A stretch of 47,216 bases of DNA from Hyphomicrobiales bacterium (GTDB lineage: Bacteria; Pseudomonadota; Alphaproteobacteria; Rhizobiales; Devosiaceae): NCBI GenBank assembly GCA_027066315.1, contig JAMONZ010000028.1, forward strand, positions 1-47,216. Direction: 5' to 3'. Made by a program: the position numbers and the translations under genes. Of this stretch, positions 45,264-47,216 are shown piece by piece; the first letter of the stretch is position 1; each line of letters starts with the position of its first letter. The notes beneath the pieces are model-generated. The model did not search any database. It was not told where the DNA came from and worked only from the letters and a program-made list of their open reading frames with translations.

Positions 45264-47216
45264 ATGATGCTAAAACTTCCTTCCTTAAAAATTGCACTAA
45301 AATTACCACTAGCCATTGTTGGTTCTGCATTTCTCGTATCGCTTGGTGTTGGTGTTGCTTCTTACACAATTTCAGCTGACTTAGTGTCTAAGCAAACGTT
45401 TAATGAATTACACGTCCTTGCAGTACAAAAAACTGATACCTTGACAAAATATTACAATGATGTCGCAAAAGATTTACGAATTACAGCTTCCTCAGAAAAT
45501 ATAAAGAAGGCAATAGACACTTTTTCATTCAACTGGGAAAAATTAGACGGCGATCCAACAGCTGAAATGCATAGGTTGTATATTGAAGAAAATCCGCACC
45601 CTTTAGGAGAAAAATATCTTTTAGATAATGGAACATCTCCAACAAAACAAAATAATTTGAAATATGTATCTTACCATTACACACATTCTAGCGTGCATCC
45701 GGGTTTACGCGCTCAAATGCTTGAAAATGGGTATCATGATATGTTCCTTTTTGATTTAAATGGCACTCTGGTTTATTCGGTTTCTAAGGAAAGTGATTTT
45801 GCGACAAATTTTAGCAAAAATGGAGGTCCGTGGGCAGATTCAGGTTTAGGAAAAGTTTTTCAAGAAGCAATAAAATTTGAACAAGCAGGGCAGATAGCTT
45901 TTAGTGAATTTGCTCCTTATGGCCCAAGTGGAAATGCTCCTGCCAGCTTTATGGCAACTCCTATATTTAACAAAAAAAATGTTCTTCTTGGGGTTATGGC
46001 TGTTCAACTTAATGTAGATGGAATTAATGCTCTATTGTCATCTCATGAGGGAATGGGTGAGACGGGTGAAACATTTTATGTCAATAATGATTTTCAGTTC
46101 CTATCTGATTCTTCTTTTACTGAGTTTAATGATGTTTTGGTAACAACATTTAACGACCCAGTTATTTCTAGTGCGCTTGAGGGAGGTAGTGGCGTTGGTA
46201 CTTCTTTTGCCTATCGTGATATGGAAACATTGGTAGCAGCTCAACATATGGAATTTATGGGAAATAAATGGGCTGTGGTTGCCGTTAAGGGAGCAAAAGA
46301 AGCCTTCTCTCCTTTAATCAAAATGCGCAACACAATTTTTTTAATAGGTGCTCTTTTACTTGGAGTTGCAAGTGTATTGGGATTCTTTCTTTCTCAATCT
46401 ATCTCTCGTCCACTTTTACGCCTAAATAAAACAATGGACGCTTTATCATTTGGTGATTTAGATGTTGATATTAAGGGTGCTAAGCGCAAAGATGAACTTG
46501 GTGATATGGCTCGTGCTGTTGAGATATTTAGGCAAAATGGACTGCTAGTAAAACAGCTTGAGAAAGATACACAAAAACAGCTCACTGTTGCTTTAGATCA
46601 CTCAGGTCAAATAAATGCAATTAGTAAGTCGCAAGCAGTGATTGAGTTTACTTCAAGCGGTGAAATTTTATGTGCTAATGAGAATTTTTTAAGCGTAACT
46701 GGTTATGTAATTGATGAAATAAAGGGACATCATCACTCTATGTTTGTTGATCCAGAGTTTGTTGCAAGCCCTGATTATAAGCTGTTTTGGGAAAAGTTGG
46801 GCAGAGGTGAATATGATGCTGGTGAATATAAGCGCATTGGGAAAGATGGTAGTCAAATATGGATACAAGCCAGCTATAACCCAATTTTTGGGTCAGACGG
46901 CAAGTTAACTAAGGTTGTTAAATATGCCATAGATATAACCAATCGTAAAAATGCGATGGAAATATTAAGCAAAAGCCTTGGGCATTTAGCTGATGGCGAT
47001 CTAGCTTCATCATATATTGATGTTGAATTATGTAAAGATTTTGAATCTGTTCGTTGCGCATTAAACAAAACTGTTGATCGCTTTTCTGACATAGTTGGTC
47101 AGTTGCGAGAAACCTCTGGCGGTTTAAAAACTGCGACTGGTGAGATTTTGGAGGGGGCGAATGATCTCTCTGATCGCACCACAAAACAGGCGGCAACGAT
47201 TGAGCAAACATCGGCG
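45264..47216 (+). CDS. Methyl-accepting chemotaxis protein with PAS domain (3' end outside window)
   Basis: This open frame of 651 codons runs to the window edge. A membrane segment at about 12-35 leads to a periplasmic sensor region of about 310 residues (Cache-like; FATNFSKNGGPWADSGLGKV, ASFMATPIFNKKNVLLGVMA). The second membrane helix is at about 353-375 (NTIFLIGALLLGVASVLGFF). A HAMP domain follows (SRPLLRLNKTMDALSFGDLD), then PAS (about 456-562, SGEILCANENFLSVTGYVID), a second HAMP-like stretch (LSKSLGHLADGDLASSYI) and the beginning of the signalling domain (DLSDRTTKQAATIEQTSA). It should feed CheA/CheW. The ligand is unknown. Confidence 0.9.
   Translation, partial: MMLKLPSLKIALKLPLAIVGSAFLVSLGVGVASYTISADLVSKQTFNELHVLAVQKTDTLTKYYNDVAKDLRITASSENIKKAIDTFSFNWEKLDGDPTAEMHRLYIEENPHPLGEKYLLDNGTSPTKQNNLKYVSYHYTHSSVHPGLRAQMLENGYHDMFLFDLNGTLVYSVSKESDFATNFSKNGGPWADSGLGKVFQEAIKFEQAGQIAFSEFAPYGPSGNAPASFMATPIFNKKNVLLGVMAVQLNVDGINALLSSHEGMGETGETFYVNNDFQFLSDSSFTEFNDVLVTTFNDPVISSALEGGSGVGTSFAYRDMETLVAAQHMEFMGNKWAVVAVKGAKEAFSPLIKMRNTIFLIGALLLGVASVLGFFLSQSISRPLLRLNKTMDALSFGDLDVDIKGAKRKDELGDMARAVEIFRQNGLLVKQLEKDTQKQLTVALDHSGQINAISKSQAVIEFTSSGEILCANENFLSVTGYVIDEIKGHHHSMFVDPEFVASPDYKLFWEKLGRGEYDAGEYKRIGKDGSQIWIQASYNPIFGSDGKLTKVVKYAIDITNRKNAMEILSKSLGHLADGDLASSYIDVELCKDFESVRCALNKTVDRFSDIVGQLRETSGGLKTATGEILEGANDLSDRTTKQAATIEQTSA

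Overview
The window is AT-rich bacterial chromosome. It most likely comes from a low-GC member of the Hyphomicrobiales (Rhizobiales, Alphaproteobacteria). Three things point there: the order rplU-rpmA-GNAT-GNAT-obgE-proB-proA-nadD-rsfS-rlmH-envC-like-ctpA-yibQ-like-rppH; an F1 ATP synthase operon atpHAGDC whose AtpD carries a Lys/Ala-rich N-terminal extension; and a long L21 with a C-terminal helix-hairpin-helix domain. I cannot name the genus. I saw no tRNA, rRNA, CRISPR array, insertion sequence or phage module.

Layout. 1-6.3 kb: an omptin-like outer-membrane protease (cut by the window edge) behind a small secreted protein, a medium-chain dehydrogenase, a tightly overlapping psuG-psuK-recQ operon, and divergent purU. 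6.6-23.1 kb: a surface-polysaccharide locus with one + strand glycosyltransferase and then a long run on the - strand. In transcription order the run is tviB, tviC, wbpB/wlbA, a wbpD remnant, an N-formyltransferase, wbpE, a Wzx flippase, an acetyltransferase, a wbpI/wecB-type epimerase, two GT4 glycosyltransferases alternating with two methyltransferases, a DUF2334 deacetylase-like protein, a wrecked asnB-type amidotransferase and a Wzy/EpsG-like membrane protein. 23.3-35.8 kb: a housekeeping cluster on the + strand (ribosomal proteins, Obg GTPase, proline and NAD synthesis, ribosome maturation, cell-wall proteolysis and hydrolase activation, RNA pyrophosphohydrolase). 35.8-43.2 kb: the ATP synthase operon and priA on the - strand. 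43.2-47.2 kb: xerC, an EamA transporter and a methyl-accepting chemotaxis protein cut by the right edge.

How the genes fit together. The polysaccharide locus encodes a legible nucleotide-sugar pathway. TviB makes UDP-GlcNAcA and TviC can epimerise it to UDP-GalNAcA. WbpB plus WbpE install a 3-amino group on UDP-GlcNAcA, and a WbpI-like enzyme can epimerise C2. The step that normally follows WbpE, 3-N-acetylation by WbpD, is missing: only a ~25-codon stub of wbpD remains, and an intact formyltransferase-fold gene with its Asn/His/Asp triad sits right after it. I infer a switch from a 3-acetamido to a 3-formamido diamino-uronic acid. A second loss, the asnB-type gene, suggests a former carboxamide modification has also gone. 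No initiating phosphoglycosyltransferase is visible in the window.

Other unusual items: an RppH Nudix enzyme fused to an AAC(6')-like GNAT domain whose acetyl-CoA loop is degenerate; a triplicated 14-bp repeat carrying three Shine-Dalgarno copies before a TTG start; and an rplU leader with two perfect hairpins, one hiding the ribosome binding site, plus a candidate leader ORF.
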